Shown here: piece by piece, positions 13,111 to 24,200 of the stretch
How positions within the stretch are numbered: position 1 is the stretch's first letter
Layout of the letters: each line of letters starts with the position of its first letter
Assembly: GCA_028274465.1 (NCBI GenBank)
Contig: CM051456.1
Location: 48,909,011 to 48,973,010, forward strand
Source of the DNA: Plantago ovata
Lineage: Eukaryota; Streptophyta; Magnoliopsida; Lamiales; Plantaginaceae
Direction of reading: 5' to 3'
Length of the DNA: 64,000 bases
Notes under the pieces: model-generated
Told to the model about the DNA's origin: nothing
Database searches by the model: none
Seen by the model: only the letters and a program-made list of their open reading frames with translations
Translations under genes and position numbers: made by a program

Positions 13111-14438
13111 AGAATGAGTTGTATGTATAGAACAACTACTAGATCACTAGATTAGTTAGATTGCTATTTAGAGTGTTCCATTATGATATCCCTTTCCTCA
13201 AACATAGGAGAGAACTAACTACAAGTACTATAGGTGAAACTAACCTTTCCATTACCCTTACAAACTAGATTAGTTGTCTATTGATTCATTCATCCACTTT
13301 CTATTGCTTTATGTAGATGAAAGATACAATGCCATGTGAAGAATGACTTGTATGTATAGAACAACTACTAGATCACTAGATTAGTTAGATTGCTATTTAG
13401 AGTGTTCCATTATGATATCCCTTTCCTCAAACATAGGAGAGAACTAACTACAAGTACTATAGGTGAAACTAACCTTTCCATTACCCTTACAAACTAGATT
13501 AGTTGTCTATTGATTCATTCATTCACTTTCTATTGCATTAGGTAGATAAAAGATACAATCCCATGTAAAGAATGAGTTGTATGTCTTCCCTTTATATAGA
13601 ACAACAACTAGATCACTAGATTTGTTAGATTTCTATATAGAGTGTTCCGTTATGATATCCCTTTCCGCAAGCATAGGAGAGAACTAACTACAAGTACTAG
13701 AGTTATATACACAATCAAATAAGAAGTTCCCTTGCTTCCTTAATGAACAAGTTAAAGAGTCCATTGAAACTAACCTATCTATTGTGCTTACTAACTAGAT
13801 GATTCATTCATCCACTTTCTATTTCTTTATGTAGATGAAAGATACAATGCCCTGTGAAGAATGAGCTGTATGTATAAAACAACTACTAGATCAACTACTA
13901 GATCACTAGATTAGTTGGATTGCTATTTAGACTGTTCCATTATGATATCCCTTTCCTCAAACATAGGAGAGAACTAACTACAAGTACTATAGCTAAAACT
14001 AACCTTTCCATTACCCTTCAAACTACATTAGTTGTCTATTGATTCATTCATTCACTTTCTATTGCTTTAGGTAGATGAAAGATACAATCCCATGTAAAGA
14101 ATGAGTTGTATGTATAGAAATCCTACTAGATCACTAGATTAGTTAGATTGCTATTAGAGTGTTCCATTATGATATCCCTTTCCTCAAACATAGGAGAGGA
14201 CTGACTACAAGTACTATAGCTGAAACTAACCTTTCCATTACCCTTACAAACTAGATTAGTTGTCTATTGATTCATTCATTCACTTTCTATTGCTTTAGGT
14301 AGATGAAAGATATAATCCCATGTAAAGAATGAGTTGTATGTCTTCCCTTTATATAAAACAACAACTAGATCACTAGATTTGTTAGATTGCTATATAGAGA
14401 GTTCCGTTATGATATCCCTTTCCGCAAACATAAGAGAG

Positions 14439-14446
14439 AACTAACT
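14439..14446 (+). repeat. Target-site duplication, left of LINE copy 1 (aactaact)
   Basis: The satellite reads 'gagagaactaact' up to 14446 and is then broken by a run of six T. The same octamer 'aactaact' restarts the satellite at 18636. The LINE end 'ccagtaa' overlaps it by 'aa', so the duplication could be 6-8 bp. Confidence 0.8.
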
Positions 14447-14671
14447 TTTTTTGAATGAATAAAGCATATATTGAAAAAAGTTGAAAAGTACCAAACGTTT
14501 ATGTAGTAGCAATAACAAAAAGCCACACACGGCTTAAGTGAAAAAGATGACAAAGCAAAACTAAAACCCAGGGAAAGTGATCCCTGGTTGCAGCCGCGGG
14601 CCTCGTTAAAACCCACCTATAGTAAAACCCTGTGGGAAAAACCTACAGGTGGGAAAAAGAGTGCCTGAGCG
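14447..14671 (-). other. LINE copy 1 3' UTR with stem-loops
   Basis: This stretch lies between the ORF2 stop (TAA, complement of 14672-14674) and the A tail. Two inverted repeats stand out. The first is a 7-bp stem, CCAGGGA (14568-14574) with TCCCTGG (14581-14587) around a 6-nt loop. The second is CCCACCT (14612-14618) with AGGTGGG (14647-14653), continued by a further 3 bp after one mismatch and enclosing a CCC/GGG mini-hairpin. The same structures occur in the other copy. In some LINE families a 3' stem-loop is recognised by the reverse transcriptase; that role here is inference. Confidence 0.65.
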
Positions 14672-17197
14672 TTAAAGCTGCGTGATCCTATAGTAAGGCT
14701 GCCCGGACATATCTCTGGCAACCTGAGGAGCAATAACATCGAGCTGGTGGAGCCATACACCATGCGAGTGATAGTTAGAAAGAGTGTCCGCCACCCCATT
14801 CCCTTCACGGTAGATGTGTGAGACTTTGAACTCCAAAGTAAGAAGGAGATCCAGAACTCGTAGCCATCGATTCCTAAACTTCCAAGGAACAGTTGTGGAA
14901 CGAGACTGAAAAAGGCCCTCCACGTAGGTAGAATCCGTCTCAAGCCAAAGACGATACCAACCCTGTTGGCAAGCCAACTCCACCCCAGTCATGGCTGCCA
15001 CAAACTCAGCCTCATAGGCAAAGGCGCAACCTATATGTGTGACAAAACAGCAAAGGACATGCCCAAAATGATTACGAAAAACTCCCGCGGCTTTAGCATC
15101 ACCCGGGGACCCCATAGCACTGCCGTCTGTATTGCATTTAATCCAACCCCACATCGGGGAATGCCATTGAACCTCCACTATAGTGGTGCTGCCCCTAGCA
15201 CGCCCACGTATACCCAATGAATGAAGAGTAAAAAGGTCCTCCTGAGTATTGAACATAGAACCTTTCAAAGAATGATGTTGCTCCCGTATCAAGGACTTCA
15301 GAGAGAGAATAATGGAGTGTCGTGAGAAAGGAACATTATCAAAAATCCTCCTGTTCCGGGTAGACCATATTAGCCAAATCAAGGTGACAAAAGCAAGACG
15401 CCAAATGGAGCCAACCTGGGAGCTAAATGTCCGAGACATGGCAAAAAGCACCAGTTCATTCAAGCTATAGATAGAGGGCATCTGGAGATGAAAGATATCC
15501 AAAATACGGTGCCAAATATCCTGAATGAAGCAACAATGCACAAAGATATGATCAATATCCTCACCTGAAGACCGACAGAACACGCAAAAAGACGGTCCCA
15601 TGAAGCCATTGTGACGTAAGTGATCCAGTGTAGGCAATTTACCATGAATAGCCCGCCAAAGTGTGACAGAGCGACGAGGTGGTATGTAAGGTGCCCAAAT
15701 CCAATCGCCCCAAGTGACCACAGGAAACTCCGGACGAAAGTGCTGATAGAAAATAGAACTAGAAGCAGATCCATTTGATGAAGGTATCCATATTCGGGTA
15801 TCAGAGTGAGGAGGAGCTAAGGTGTAATTAGCAATGTCTCTAGCCACATCCGGGAAAGCCATACAGAACTCCGGTAGAATATCCCAAACCCCATTGGTGG
15901 TGTAATCAGAAATAGAAAACTGAAAGTGATGTCGTAAGTGAGCCGGGATCCCCACCCTATCCGCAATACAGTAACCCAACCAATTATCAAGCCAAAAAAG
16001 CACATGTGAGTCTGTTCCAACTAGCCATTTGGAATTCTGCATAAGTGCCGGATGACAATCTTTAAAGCCAAACCAGATTGTAGATTTGACATAACGACGA
16101 TGTCTCCCTTGACAGAGAAACCGAGAAAGAAAGATGTCCAAATAAGGCTCCCTGCGATTAATAATGTCCCAGCAAAGTCTAGAAAGGAAAGCCTTGTTAG
16201 CAGCTACCAAAGAGCGAAGACCTAGTCCACCTTCAGACTTAGGGACACAACACCTCGTCCAAGAGACACAAACCGAGCCCCTTTTAAGAATATCACCAGT
16301 GAAGACAAAATTCCGGATTCGACTCTCAAGCTTCTTAAGCAACGTGATTGGCCATCTATATATCATCATCGAATGAACAAACGCACCTTGGATCACCGAT
16401 TGCACTAGACATATTCGCCCAGCCATGGAGAGAGATGATCCTTTCCAACGCGCAAAACGAGCCAGAATGCTATCAGCAATAGACTGTAAAAACCTGGAGC
16501 GGGGAGCACCAATGAAGAGAGGGACCCCGAGATAAACAAAAGGCAGGCTCCCGGGTGAAATGCCTAGTATACGACTCATCCTTCTAGTCCTTGCAACCGG
16601 AATGGAGGGGCTGAAATAAACTCTAGACTTGTTTGGGTTAAAATGTTGACCGGACCAAGCCTTGTAACGATTTAGTATGCTCAGAATAGTGCGACAGTTG
16701 CTAGCTGAAGCCCTGCAAAAGATTATAACGTCATCGGCATAAAGTAAATGAGAAGGAAAGGTAATATTACGACCAATGAATAAAGGAGATAACGTCCCTG
16801 TACTTGTTGCCTGTGAAAGCAAGCAACTCAAGGCCTCCTCAGCTACACAAAAGAGAAGGGGGGATAGAGGATCCCCTTGACGAACCCCTTGCGAACATTG
16901 GAAATAACCTTCTGGAGCCCCGTTGACTAGGACCGAGAGACGAGCTGAATGCAGAATGAATCGCACCCAATTCACAAAGATAGGAGAGAAACCCATACAG
17001 CGTAAAGCTTCCAACAAGAAATCCCAGTTAACTGTGTCAAAGGCTTTCCTGATGTCCACTTTGATAGCAATATTACCATCCCGATGGCGCAAATTCAAGC
17101 TATTCACACCTTCTGAAGCCAGAGCAATGCAATCATGTATACGACGACCCGGCACAAAACCAAATTGGTGAAAAGAGAGCAAGTCCGAGAGAATCAA
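14672..17197 (-). pseudogene. LINE copy 1 ORF2 fragment: reverse transcriptase (most), zf-RVT, RNase H
   Basis: Open frame of 841 codons forming the C-terminal two thirds of ORF2. In order: RT palm blocks with 'KVDIRKAFD', 'GVRQGDPLSPLLF' and the catalytic YADD box; a thumb region with 'YLGVPLF'; a zf-RVT motif (CVFC, then H and C); and a plant-type RNase H. The RNase H has the expected acidic set: D at about 691 (NTDGS), E at about 731 (YEAEF), D at about 755 (LETDS) and D at about 804 (GNGVADTL). In the cell this protein would copy LINE RNA into DNA at the nicked target and degrade the hybrid RNA. The first codon is not a real start: the frame enters from upstream ORF2 through a 1-bp deletion near 17203 ('gagggatt' here, 'gagaggatt' in the second copy). 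The RNase H is intact in this copy and broken in the other. Confidence 0.92.
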
Positions 17198-17913
17198 GCC
17201 CAGCCGATCAGAGGGATTTTTGAGACCACCTTATATAAAAAATTGCCAAGAACTATAGGACGAAAATCCTCAATACGAATGGCATCCTTAAGCTTGGGAA
17301 TTAGCGTGACAAAACTGGCATTTAAACCCACGGGGAAATGACCATGGATGAAGAAAGTGCGAATTGCGCTAGAAACATCATTGCCCACAATATGCCACAT
17401 CGAATGATAGAACTTTCCCCCAAAACCGTCCGGACCGGGAGCACTGTCCGGGCACATGCCAAAAACCGTATGCCGGACTTCATCGAAAGTTGGCACACGG
17501 ACTAGTTCATCGTTTTGCAAAGTTGACACCAACTTTGGAAAGAGATCAGCAAGGCCCTCAAAGGATGGTGCTGGATCAGAATTCCTGGAGAATAAATCCT
17601 CATAATAATGTAATATATGACTTCGAATCTCCTGATGGTCAGAAGTGACAATATCATCAATCAATAAAGAAGTTAAACTACCTTGACCTTTGGAAATTTT
17701 CAATTTGCGATGAAAGAAGGCTGTGTTCCTATCTCCATCACGAAGCCAATCCGCTCGCACCTTTTGCCTTAAGAAAGCAGCTTCTTGGTCAAGTATTGTA
17801 TTGTATTCTGATAAGGCCTCCCATTCCAAAGCGTACTCGTCATCATCAGGATTGTGAGCAGCAATCTGTGCTTGTATATCCTCAACTCGTTGACGAGCTT
17901 GAGTAAGCTTCAC
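17194..17913 (-). pseudogene. LINE copy 1 ORF2 fragment: linker and N-terminal reverse transcriptase
   Basis: A 239-codon open stretch between two frameshifts. It begins with a charged, probably helical linker ('QARQRVEDIQAQIAAHNPDDDEY'), passes 'ADWLRDGDRNTAFFHRK', typical of plant LINE ORF2, and enters the RT with 'APGPDGFGGKFYHSMW' and 'FRPIVLGNFLYKVVSKI'. It then ends in a spurious tail, because the base lost near 17203 shifts the frame. Upstream it is separated from the endonuclease part by one extra A in a homopolymer near 17925-17932 (six A here, five in the second copy). Both breaks are 1-bp changes, one of them in a homopolymer, so sequencing error cannot be excluded. Confidence 0.88.
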
Positions 17914-17914
17914 T

Positions 17915-18316
17915 TTAATATGCCCAAAAAACCGTGAGATTCCAAGTTCTGAGGCAACTTTTAAGCCGTTTTAACTTGCTCTGAACCACGCCAAAGGAGC
18001 TAGAAGCAGTGATAGGAGCATTCCATGAATTCCGAACCAAATCCTCAAAAGAACTATGAGGGAGCCACATGTTTTGAAAGCGAAAAGGTCTAGGAATAGC
18101 AAGCTGATCCTTAACACATCGAATCAACAAGGGACTATGATCAGAACAGTTCCTGATCCCCACATGTGAAATAACCGAGTCCCATAAGTCTAGAAAGGAG
18201 TTAGTGACGAGAGTACGATCAATACGTGTCTCCAGATAACCATTCGTGAAACGTTTATTCGACCAAGTAAAGAAAGCACCAGAACTAGCAGGTTCTACAT
18301 ACTCACTAGCATGCAA
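17915..18316 (-). pseudogene. LINE copy 1 ORF2 fragment: C-terminal half of the APE endonuclease
   Basis: A 133-codon fragment matching residues about 164-294 of the ORF2 of the second copy. It contains 'FFTWSN', the 'RIDRTLV' box and the terminal SDHSPLL motif, whose Asp-His pair is part of the catalytic site in APE-like endonucleases of LINEs. The enzyme would nick the target DNA to prime reverse transcription. It is bounded downstream by the homopolymer frameshift near 17928 and upstream by the 25-bp deletion near 18345. Confidence 0.87.
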
Positions 18317-18333
18317 GAAAGCAGTAAATTCAA

Positions 18334-18635
18334 TTACCTCGATCGCTCATGAGCTCCCAAAACAGAATTAAAATCACCAACAATCATAGAAGGAGCAATC
18401 GGCAGTGCCAAAATATCCTCCCAAAGCATTCGACGCACCAAATAATCATTACTCGCATGCACAAAGGATAACATAAAAGATTGATGCAAAAGAGATACCT
18501 GGAGAACAATCAACTGTGGAGATGTGAAGAGAACTGTAGACGGGGGAAGAGAGACGTTTTCCAGCACCCAAATATTAGGAAGGAAACCAATGGCATCATG
18601 AAATCCCACTAAACGCAAACCTAGATCTGCCCAGT
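18334..18635 (-). pseudogene. LINE copy 1 ORF2 fragment: truncated N-terminal endonuclease
   Basis: Remnant of the endonuclease from about residue 47 ('SYWADLGLRLVGFHDA') to the 'MIVGDFNSVLGAHERS' box, which holds the catalytic Asp-x-Asn. The first 46 residues, including the catalytic Asn (NIRG) and Glu (AEPK) seen in the second copy, were lost by 5' truncation. After 'GAHERS' the frame is ended by a 25-bp deletion. An apparent start further right (to 18672) is satellite sequence read through the junction and is not part of the gene. Confidence 0.87.
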
Positions 18636-18643
18636 AACTAACT
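18636..18643 (+). repeat. Target-site duplication, right of LINE copy 1 (aactaact)
   Basis: Octamer identical to 14439-14446, after which the B monomer resumes with 'acaagtactagagttatat'. Taken together, the left and right flanks rebuild one uninterrupted B-monomer core. Confidence 0.8.
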
Positions 18644-21211
18644 ACAAGTACTAGAGTTATATACACAATCAAATAAGAAGATCCCTTGCTTCCTTAATGA
18701 GCAAGTTCAAGAGTCCATTGAAACTAACCTATCTATTGTGCTTACTAACTAGATGATTCATTCATCCACTTTCTATTGCTTTATGTAGATGAAAGATACA
18801 ATGCCATGTGAAGAATAAGCTGTATGTATAAAACAACTACTAGATCAATTACTAGATCAATAGATTAGTTAGATTGCTATTTAGACTGTTCCATTATGAT
18901 ATCCCTTTCCTCAAACATAGGAGAGAACTAACTACAAGTACTATAGCTAAAACTAACCTTTCCATTACCCTTACAAACTAGATTAGTTGTCTATTGATTC
19001 ATTCATTAACTTTCTATTGCTTTAGGTAGATGAAAGATATAATCCCATGTAAAGAATGAGTTGTATGTCTTCCCTTTATATAAAACAACAACTAGATCAC
19101 TAGATTTGTTAGATTGCTATATAGAGAGTTCCGTTATGATATCCCTTTCCGCAAACATTAGGAGAGAACTAACTACAAGTACTAGAGTTATATACACAAT
19201 CAAATAAGAAGTTCCCTTGCTTCCTTAATGAGCAAGTTCAAGAGTCCATTGAAACTAACCTATCTATTGTGCTTACTAACTAGATGATTCATTCATCCAC
19301 TTTCTATTGCTTTATGTAGATGAAAGATACAATGCCATGTGAAGAATGAGCTGTATGTATAAAACAACTACTAGATCAACTACCAGATCACTAGATTAGT
19401 TAGATTGCTATTTAGACTGTTCCATTATGATATCCCTTTCCTCAAACATAGGAGAGAACTAACTACAAGTACTATAGCTGAAAGTAACCTTTCCATTACC
19501 CTTCAAACTAGATTAGTTGTCTATTGATTCATTCATTCACTTTCTATTGCATTAGGTAGATGAAAGATACAATCCCATGTAAAGAATGAGTTGTATGTCT
19601 TCCCTTTATATAGAACAACAACTAGATCACTAGATTAGTTAGATTGCTATATAGAGTGTTCCGTTATGATATCCCTTTCCGCAAACATAGGAGAGAACTA
19701 ACTACAAGTACTAAAGTTATATACACAATAAAATAAGAAGTTCCCTTGTTTCCTTAATGAGCAAGTTAAAGAGTCCATTGAAACTAACCTATCTATTGTG
19801 CTTACTGACTAGATGATTCATTCATCCACTTTCTATTGCTTTATGTAGATGAAAGATACAATGCCATGTGAAGAATGAGTTGTATGTATAGAACAACTAC
19901 TAGATCAACTACTAGATCACTAGATTAGTTAGATTGCTATTTAGAGTGTTCCATTATGATATCCCTTTACTCAAACATAGGAGAGAACTAACTACAAGTA
20001 CTATAGCTGAAACTAACCTTTCCATTACCCTTACAAACTAGATTAGTTGTCTATTGATTCATTCATCCACTTTCTATTGCTTTATGTAGATGAAAGATAC
20101 AATGCCATGTGAAGAATGAGTTGTATGTATAGAACAACTACTAGATCACTAGATTAGTTAGATTGCTATTTAGAGTGTTCCATTATGATATCCCTTTCCT
20201 CAAACATAGGAGAGAACTAACTACAAGTACTATAGGTGAAACTAACCTTTCCATTACCCTTACAAACTAGATTAGTTGTCTATTGATTCATTCATTCACT
20301 TTCTATTGCATTAGGTAGATAAAAGATACAATCCCATGTAAAGAATGAGTTGTATGTCTTCCCTTTATATAGAACAACAACTAGATCACTAGATTTGTTA
20401 GATTTCTATATAGAGTGTTCCGTTATGATATCCCTTTCCGCAAGCATAGGAGAGAACTAACTACAAGTACTAGAGTTATATACACAATCAAATAAGAAGT
20501 TCCCTTGCTTCCTTAATGAACAAGTTAAAGAGTCCATTGAAACTAACCTATCTATTGTGCTTACTAACTAGATGATTCATTCATCCACTTTCTATTTCTT
20601 TATGTAGATGAAAGATACAATGCCCTGTGAAGAATGAGCTGTATGTATAAAACAACTACTAGATCAACTACTAGATCACTAGATTAGTTGGATTGCTATT
20701 TAGACTGTTCCATTATGATATCCCTTTCCTCAAACATAGGAGAGAACTAACTACAAGTACTATAGCTAAAACTAACCTTTCCATTACCCTTCAAACTACA
20801 TTAGTTGTCTATTGATTCATTCATTCACTTTCTATTGCTTTAGGTAGATGAAAGATACAATCCCATGTAAAGAATGAGTTGTATGTATAGAAATCCTACT
20901 AGATCACTAGATTAGTTAGATTGCTATTAGAGTGTTCCATTATGATATCCCTTTCCTCAAACATAGGAGAGGACTGACTACAAGTACTATAGCTGAAACT
21001 AACCTTTCCATTACCCTTACAAACTAGATTAGTTGTCTATTGATTCATTCATTCACTTTCTATTGCTTTAGGTAGATGAAAGATATAATCCCATGTAAAG
21101 AATGAGTTGTATGTCTTCCCTTTATATAAAACAACAACTAGATCACTAGATTTGTTAGATTGCTATATAGAGAGTTCCGTTATGATATCCCTTTCCGCAA
21201 ACATAAGAGAG

Positions 21212-21219
21212 AACTAACT
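21212..21219 (+). repeat. Empty (uninterrupted) paralogue of the LINE copy 1 target site
   Basis: The satellite around this octamer matches the left flank of LINE copy 1 at a constant offset of 6,773 bp for over 700 bp upstream, including rare forms ('agaaatcctactag', 'gaggactgactac', 'cataagagagaac'), and it matches the right flank for about 120 bp downstream. No LINE is present here. Other empty copies lie at 24014-24021 and 7590-7597. Confidence 0.85.
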
Positions 21220-24200
21220 ACAAGTACTAGAGTTATATACACAATCAAATAAGAAGATCCCTTGCTTCCTTAATGAGCAAGTTCAAGAGTCCATTGAAAC
21301 TAACCTATCTATTGTGCTTACTAACTAGATGATTCATTCATCCACTTTCTATTTCTTTATGTAGATGAAAGATACAATGCCCTGTGAAGAATGAGCTGTA
21401 TGTATAAAACAACTACTAGATCAACTACCAGATCACTAGATTAGTTAGATTGCTATTTAGACTGTTCCATTATGATATCCCTTTCCTCAAACATAGGAGA
21501 GAACTAACTACAAGTACTATAGCTGAAAGTAACCTTTCCATTACCCTTCAAACTAGATTAGTTGTCTATTGATTCATTCATTCACTTTCTATTGCATTAG
21601 GTAGATGAAAGATACAATCCCATGTAAAGAATGAGTTGTATGTCTTCCCTTTATATAGAACAACAACTAGATCACTAGATTAGTTAGATTGCTATATAGA
21701 GTGTTCCGTTATGATATCCCTTTCCGCAAACATAGGAGAGAACTAACTACAAGTACTAAAGTTATATACACAATAAAATAAGAAGTTCCCTTGTTTCCTT
21801 AATGAGCAAGTTAAAGAGTCCATTGAAACTAACCTATCTATTGTGCTTACTGACTAGATGATTCATTCATCCACTTTCTATTGCTTTATGTAGATGAAAG
21901 ATACAATGCCATGTGAAGAATGAGTTGTATGTATAGAACAACTACTAGATCAACTACTAGATCACTAGATTAGTTAGATTGCTATTTAGAGTGTTCCATT
22001 ATGATATCCCTTTACTCAAACATAGGAGAGAACTAACTACAAGTACTATAGCTGAAACTAACCTTTCCATTACCCTTACAAACTAGATTAGTTGTCTATT
22101 GATTCATTCATCCACTTTCTATTGCTTTATGTAGATGAAAGATACAATGCCATGTGAAGAATGAGTTGTATGTATAGAACAACTACTAGATCACTAGATT
22201 AGTTAGATTGCTATTTAGAGTGTTCCATTATGATATCCCTTTCCTCAAACATAGGAGAGAACTAACTACAAGTACTATAGGTGAAACTAACCTTTCCATT
22301 ACCCTTACAAACTAGATTAGTTGTCTATTGATTCATTCATTCACTTTCTATTGCATTAGGTAGATAAAAGATACAATCCCATGTAAAGAATGAGTTGTAT
22401 GTCTTCCCTTTATATAGAACAACAACTAGATCACTAGATTTGTTAGATTTCTATATAGAGTGTTCCGTTATGATATCCCTTTCCGCAAGCATAGGAGAGA
22501 ACTAACTACAAGTACTAGAGTTATATACACAATCAAATAAGAAGTTCCCTTGCTTCCTTAATGAACAAGTTAAAGAGTCCATTGAAACTAACCTATCTAT
22601 TGTGCTTACTAACTAGATGATTCATTCATCCACTTTCTATTTCTTTATGTAGATGAAAGATACAATGCCCTGTGAAGAATGAGCTGTATGTATAAAACAA
22701 CTACTAGATCAACTACTAGATCACTAGATTAGTTGGATTGCTATTTAGACTGTTCCATTATGATATCCCTTTCCTCAAACATAGGAGAGAACTAACTACA
22801 AGTACTATAGCTAAAACTAACCTTTCCATTACCCTTCAAACTACATTAGTTGTCTATTGATTCATTCATTCACTTTCTATTGCTTTAGGTAGATGAAAGA
22901 TACAATCCCATGTAAAGAATGAGTTGTATGTATAGAAATCCTACTAGATCACTAGATTAGTTAGATTGCTATTAGAGTGTTCCATTATGATATCCCTTTC
23001 CTCAAACATAGGAGAGGACTGACTACAAGTACTATAGGTGAAACTAACCTTTCCATTACCCTTACAAACTAGATTAGTTGTCTATTGATTCATTCATTCA
23101 CTTTCTATTGCATTAGGTAGATAAAAGATACAATCCCATGTAAAGAATGAGTTGTATGTCTTCCCTTTATATAGAACAACAACTAGATCACTAGATTTGT
23201 TAGATTTCTATATAGAGTGTTCCGTTATGATATCCCTTTCCGCAAGCATAGGAGAGAACTAACTACAAGTACTAGAGTTATATACACAATCAAATAAGAA
23301 GTTCCCTTGCTTCCTTAATGAACAAGTTAAAGAGTCCATTGAAACTAACCTATCTATTGTGCTTACTAACTAGATGATTCATTCATCCACTTTCTATTTC
23401 TTTATGTAGATGAAAGATACAATGCCCTGTGAAGAATGAGCTGTATGTATAAAACAACTACTAGATCAACTACTAGATCACTAGATTAGTTGGATTGCTA
23501 TTTAGACTGTTCCATTATGATATCCCTTTCCTCAAACATAGGAGAGAACTAACTACAAGTACTATAGCTAAAACTAACCTTTCCATTACCCTTCAAACTA
23601 CATTAGTTGTCTATTGATTCATTCATTCACTTTCTATTGCTTTAGGTAGATGAAAGATACAATCCCATGTAAAGAATGAGTTGTATGTATAGAAATCCTA
23701 CTAGATCACTAGATTAGTTAGATTGCTATTAGAGTGTTCCATTATGATATCCCTTTCCTCAAACATAGGAGAGGACTGACTACAAGTACTATAGCTGAAA
23801 CTAACCTTTCCATTACCCTTACAAACTAGATTAGTTGTCTATTGATTCATTCATTCACTTTCTATTGCTTTAGGTAGATGAAAGATATAATCCCATGTAA
23901 AGAATGAGTTGTATGTCTTCCCTTTATATAAAACAACAACTAGATCACTAGATTTGTTAGATTGCTATATAGAGAGTTCCGTTATGATATCCCTTTCCGC
24001 AAACATAAGAGAGAACTAACTACAAGTACTAGAGTTATATACACAATCAAATAAGAAGATCCCTTGCTTCCTTAATGAGCAAGTTCAAGAGTCCATTGAA
24101 ACTAACCTATCTATTGTGCTTACTAACTAGATGATTCATTCATCCACTTTCTATTTCTTTATGTAGATGAAAGATACAATGCCCTGTGAAGAATGAGCTG

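Larger units (their letters stand above)
1..14446 (+). repeat. Satellite array, block 1 (A/B monomers, + orientation)
   Basis: Uninterrupted tandem satellite. Measured from one 'agaatgag' to the next, starts fall at 1, 228, 457, 746, 985, 1212, 1441, 1730, 1971, 2260, 2501, 2730, 3019 and 3246, giving two monomer classes: A of 227-241 bp and B of 289 bp. Both share a core running from 'ctagatcactagatt' through 'ttccgttatgatatcc' or 'ttccattatgatatcc' to 'aggagagaactaactacaag'. B carries 'ccctttatatagaac' near its start and a roughly 60-bp module after the core. The array is strongly AT-rich by eye, and no open reading frame longer than about 70 codons lies in it. Position on the chromosome (centromeric, pericentromeric, subtelomeric or knob) cannot be told from sequence. 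No gene is present. Confidence 0.97.
14447..18635 (-). mobile_element. LINE (plant L1-type) copy 1, 5'-truncated, inserted in satellite
   Basis: Non-LTR retrotransposon with sense on the minus strand. The 3' end, at the left, is a short A tail (T run from 14447); the 5' end, at the right, is cut off inside ORF2 at 'ctagatctgcccagta' (18621-18636), corresponding to about residue 47 of the ORF2 of the second copy (position 42771 there). Length is about 4.19 kb. It contains, on the minus strand, an endonuclease remnant, reverse transcriptase, zf-RVT, RNase H and a 225-bp 3' UTR. Flanks are the same satellite, with an octamer duplication. GC content is visibly higher than the array. It differs from the second copy by about nine substitutions and six indels. 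It cannot move by itself, because of the 5' truncation and several frame breaks. Confidence 0.96.

Noticed and set aside
1-14446. CRISPR array or phage-like repeat locus
   Set aside because: Repeats are 227-289 bp with no short-repeat/unique-spacer pattern, and the LINE is of plant type.
14407-14616. Small minus-strand ORF spanning the LINE copy 1 tail and the satellite
   Set aside because: It crosses the insertion junction and lies in the 3' UTR; no protein resemblance.
14617-14943. 108-codon minus-strand ORF, repeated at 38729-39055
   Set aside because: Out-of-frame shadow of the RNase H region of ORF2; its conservation only reflects the near-identity of the two LINE copies.
14966-15220. 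Plus-strand ORFs inside the LINEs (also 16164-16376, 16923-17171, 39078-39335, 41033-41281, 42421-42606)
   Set aside because: Antisense shadows of ORF2 without domains or own context.
18334-18672. Endonuclease start at 18672 in LINE copy 1
   Set aside because: The first ~12 codons are satellite sequence read through the insertion junction; the true N-terminus was lost by 5' truncation.
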